A stretch of 8,666 nt of DNA, taken from assembly GCA_964544865.1 (NCBI GenBank), contig CAZJDV010000095.1:1-8666 (forward strand), written 5' to 3'. The first letter of the stretch is position 1. Each line of letters starts with the position of its first letter. The translations under genes were made by a program, and so were the position numbers. This DNA comes from CAZJDV01 sp964544865 (GTDB lineage: Bacteria; Chloroflexota; Dehalococcoidia; Lucifugimonadales; CAJWER01). The notes below the pieces were generated by a model that saw only the letters and a list, made by a program, of their open reading frames with translations, had not been told where the DNA came from and ran no database searches. Of the stretch, positions 7,180-8,666 are shown piece by piece.

Positions 7180-7205
7180 GCCGGCCCGCAGTACCGGCGG
7201 GCGGC
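7180..7205 (+). terminator. GC-rich hairpin 10 bases after glmS (possible terminator, no U-tract)
   Basis: GCC plus GCCCGC (7180-7189, with a one-base G bulge) pairs with GCGGGC plus GGC (7197-7205), nine pairs around a seven-base loop. The position right after the glmS stop fits a terminator or an mRNA 3' stabiliser. The sequence after it (ATTGCCAC) has no run of T, so it is not a classic Rho-independent terminator. Confidence 0.45.
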
Positions 7206-7259
7206 ATTGCCACTCTGGAGACCTCCGGCCTCGAATCGACCGCGCGTCCTTGCCTCGTG

Positions 7260-7354
7260 TTGGCCCAGGGGCACCGCCTAGACCGGCCAAGGTGAGGGTT
7301 CACCTGGAGATCCGCTCTGTCGAGGCGATCTCAGAGCAGCCCGAGACCTCGGGC
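7260..7354. repeat. Three consecutive inverted repeats in the gap before the FHA gene
   Basis: TTGGCC/GGCCAA (7260-7265 with 7285-7290), GAGATC/GATCTC (7307-7312 with 7327-7332; inner CTC/GAG can add pairs) and GCCCGAG/CTCGGGC (7339-7345 with 7348-7354, separated by two bases). The last is close to a perfect 16-bp palindrome and ends 10 bp upstream of the candidate -35 at 7365, a suitable operator position. None is followed by a U-tract. Together with the hairpin after glmS, most of this gap is self-complementary. Confidence 0.5.
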
Positions 7355-7364
7355 ACAGGCGATG

Positions 7365-7393
7365 TGGAACAATCTACTGGGCTTGTGTAGAAT
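7365..7393 (+). promoter_or_regulatory. Candidate promoter of the FHA-kinase operon
   Basis: A weak -35-like TGGAAC (7365-7370) and a -10-like TAGAAT (7388-7393) are separated by 17 bp. The GGAAC portion also resembles the -35 core of ECF sigma promoters, but the -10 does not. Transcription would start near 7400, leaving a leader of about 55 nt before ATG 7456. The AT-rich patch and spacing support it; the -35 is poor. Confidence 0.35.
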
Positions 7394-7455
7394 TTGGTAG
7401 ATCCCTTCAGGGCACGTGCAAGGCCGCGAGGAACAATTGAGGGTACTCGGGGGCG

Positions 7456-8100
7456 ATGGTAGAAGTTGGGCAGGCAAGTTTGGTGGTTCGGGGCGACCCT
7501 AACAGCGGCATGCTGATACCCTTGACGTGGAGCCCCATCACGCTGGGCCGAAGATCGGACAACGATATAGTTGTCGACGAGACTACTGTGTCGCGCCGGC
7601 ATGCCCTTGTCATGGACACCCCCGCCGGATTCGTGGTGCGCGATCTCAGCACTACCAACGGCACTTTCGTGAACCGTGACAAGATCGGGCTCGGGGCGCG
7701 GCTCCTCGCCCACGGCGACGAGATCCGCTTGGCGGGCAGCGATGTCATACTCGGCTTCCGCCAGGAAGGCCCCGGCACCGTCAAGGTGAAGGTCGACCAT
7801 GCGTCGACGGGCAAGATCGATCTTCCACGAGACGAGTGCCGCGGCCAGGCGAGGGAAGAGCTGGAGCAGGCGATTGCCGGCAAGGACGCCTATCTGCTCA
7901 CCCTCCTTCGGACTAAAAAGGGCTCTGTGGTCAGCCGGGAGGACATCCACCGCCACGTCTGGCCGGAGCTAACGGACGGCGCGACGGCCGGTGTGGTCAT
8001 AGACCAGTCCATCGAGCGCCTGCGAGCCCACGTCGAAGACGACCCTCAGAACCCGCAGCGGCGGTTGACCGTGGGCGAGTTCGGGTACTTGCTCGTGTGA
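7456..8100 (+). CDS. FHA domain protein with C-terminal OmpR-type winged-helix DNA-binding domain
   Basis: Likely a transcription regulator that binds phosphothreonine peptides and DNA. Residues about 8-102 form an FHA domain with every key residue: Gly31-Arg32, Ser46 and His49 in SRRH, Asn68-Gly-Thr, and Asn73. After a linker rich in charged residues (about 103-135), residues about 143-214 match the OmpR/PhoB winged helix: LLTLLRTKKGSVVSRE, the VWP turn (168-170), a recognition helix around VVIDQSIERLRAHVE (180-194), and the wing RLTVGEFGYLL at the very end. There is no receiver domain and no transmembrane segment. In the family, mycobacterial EmbR joins a winged helix, BTAD and FHA in the opposite order and is phosphorylated by PknH; here a kinase gene follows 41 bp downstream, so the same logic is inferred. 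TGAGGG lies 12 bases before the ATG. Targets are unknown; self-regulation through the palindromes upstream is possible. Confidence 0.88.
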   Translation: MVEVGQASLVVRGDPNSGMLIPLTWSPITLGRRSDNDIVVDETTVSRRHALVMDTPAGFVVRDLSTTNGTFVNRDKIGLGARLLAHGDEIRLAGSDVILGFRQEGPGTVKVKVDHASTGKIDLPRDECRGQAREELEQAIAGKDAYLLTLLRTKKGSVVSREDIHRHVWPELTDGATAGVVIDQSIERLRAHVEDDPQNPQRRLTVGEFGYLLV

Positions 8101-8141
8101 GGCAGGGCGGGCGCTCAAACCTCAATCGGGAGCCAAGATAG

Positions 8142-8666
8142 ATGGTCTCCATACCCCCGGGCAGCGCTCTGGGGAGCTATCGCGTTATTTGAGCAACTGG
8201 GACGCGGCGGCATGGCGACCGTCTTTCGGTGCCGCGACCCCAACCTCGACAGATACGTCGCCGTCAAGGTCCTTCCTTCTTATCACACCGAAGACCCCAC
8301 GTTCGTTGGCAGAGTCACGCAAGAGGCGCAGGCCGTCTCCCGCCTGAACCATCCGAACATCTTGCGGATATACGACTTCGGCGAAGACAAGGGATTCACC
8401 TACATCGTTACCGAGATGGTTCCCGGCGGGGACCTGCAGGACTTGCTGAAGGGCGAGCCCCTTGCCATCGAAAAAGTCCTGGAGTTCATGAGCCCGCTGG
8501 CGCTCGCTCTGGACTATGCCCATGGCGAAGGGATCATACACCGCGACCTCAAGCCCGCTAACGTGCTGCTAGATCAGGACGGACGACCAATACTGGCCGA
8601 CTTCAGCCTGGCTCTCATACTCCAGAACGCCACCAGGTTTACCCAGGCGCAGCAGGCCATCGGTAC
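8142..8666 (+). CDS. Hanks-type serine/threonine protein kinase (3' end outside window; frameshifted near the start)
   Basis: ATG 8142 has a good GGGAG (8128-8132) nine bases upstream and reads MVSIPPGSALGSYRVI before a TGA at 8190. Skipping one T (8188-8190) continues EQLGRGGMATVF and the rest of a kinase without further breaks to the window edge. In the joined numbering: glycine-rich loop GRGGMATV (20-27), VAVK with Lys42, helix-C Glu61, HRDLKPAN (133-140) with catalytic Asp135, and D153-F-S in place of DFG. A GT of the subdomain VIII type (AIGT) closes the window. The catalytic residues are kept, so activity is plausible despite Gly to Ser. The kinase probably phosphorylates threonines recognised by the FHA protein just upstream, with which it appears to form an operon. 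What follows the kinase domain cannot be seen. An internal ATG at 8212 would start inside the glycine loop and could not give a complete kinase. Confidence 0.85.
8187..8192 (+). other. ATT TGA frame-change site in the kinase gene
   Basis: In the starting frame, ATT (8187-8189) is followed by TGA (8190-8192). Moving forward by one base gives the kinase frame (ATT then GAG CAA CTG, I-E-Q-L). The slip from ATT to TTT before a TGA resembles the CTT TGA site of prfB. A GGGGAG at 8171-8176 is present, but 10 bases before the site rather than about 3 as in prfB. An extra T from sequencing or mutation is the simpler explanation. Confidence 0.7.

Noticed and set aside
7172..7390. Open frame of 72 codons directly after glmS, starting at GTG
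   Set aside because: It crosses several inverted repeats and the candidate promoter, has no ribosome binding site, and its composition is arginine/proline-rich as expected from noncoding GC-rich DNA.
8185..8541. Minus-strand open frame of 118 codons opposite the kinase gene
   Set aside because: The opposite strand encodes unmistakable kinase motifs in this interval; the minus-strand frame is a shadow with no family resemblance.
1..8666. CRISPR array, tRNA, rRNA, insertion sequence or phage genes
   Set aside because: No spaced repeat arrays, no cloverleaf or rRNA sequence, no transposase or integrase motifs and no terminal repeats were seen on either strand.

Overview
This is a GC-rich window (roughly 60-65% G+C by eye) from a bacterial chromosome. 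Every gene I can support lies on the + strand. The gene content is housekeeping plus signalling: cmk followed directly by plsC, glmS, a DrrA/DrrB-type ABC exporter, two extended SDR sugar-nucleotide-type enzymes, and an FHA-domain regulator followed by a Ser/Thr protein kinase. The style (high GC, TTG starts, a cmk-plsC pair, Hanks-type kinase with FHA partner) would fit a Chloroflexota lineage such as the Dehalococcoidia/SAR202 relatives. That placement is inference from general resemblance, not from a marker gene.

Region 1 (1-1702): the 3' part of a uronate-dehydrogenase-like SDR, then a second, different extended SDR. The second is split by a single extra base in a run of seven G (877-883). 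Region 2 (1703-3502): a good sigma70-type promoter (TTGCTC-18 bp-TATAAT) with a perfect 14-bp palindrome at the expected transcription start, followed by an overlapping ABC-2 exporter pair (ATPase, then six-helix permease). Region 3 (3503-4919): cmk, best started at a TTG with a strong Shine-Dalgarno, overlapping plsC by one base; this supplies CDP/dCDP for nucleotide pools and phosphatidic acid for phospholipid synthesis. Region 4 (4920-5324): a 405-bp gap with an A5G9 tract and a 30-bp-spaced direct repeat around AT-rich promoter-like sequence. I see no glmS ribozyme core. Region 5 (5325-7169): complete glmS. Region 6 (7170-7455): a gap rich in inverted repeats, ending in a candidate promoter. 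Region 7 (7456-8666): an FHA plus OmpR-type winged-helix protein and, 41 bp on, a Ser/Thr kinase running off the window edge.

The most interesting part is region 7. The FHA-winged-helix protein has no receiver domain and no BTAD domain, and its domain order is the reverse of mycobacterial EmbR. Together with the adjacent kinase it suggests a compact phosphothreonine-controlled transcription switch. The kinase reads only if one base is skipped at an ATT TGA site (8187-8192), which resembles the slip site of the prfB +1 frameshift, and its DFG motif is DFS. The two single-base frameshifts in the window may be sequencing errors, recent mutations or (for the kinase) recoding; the sequence alone cannot decide.
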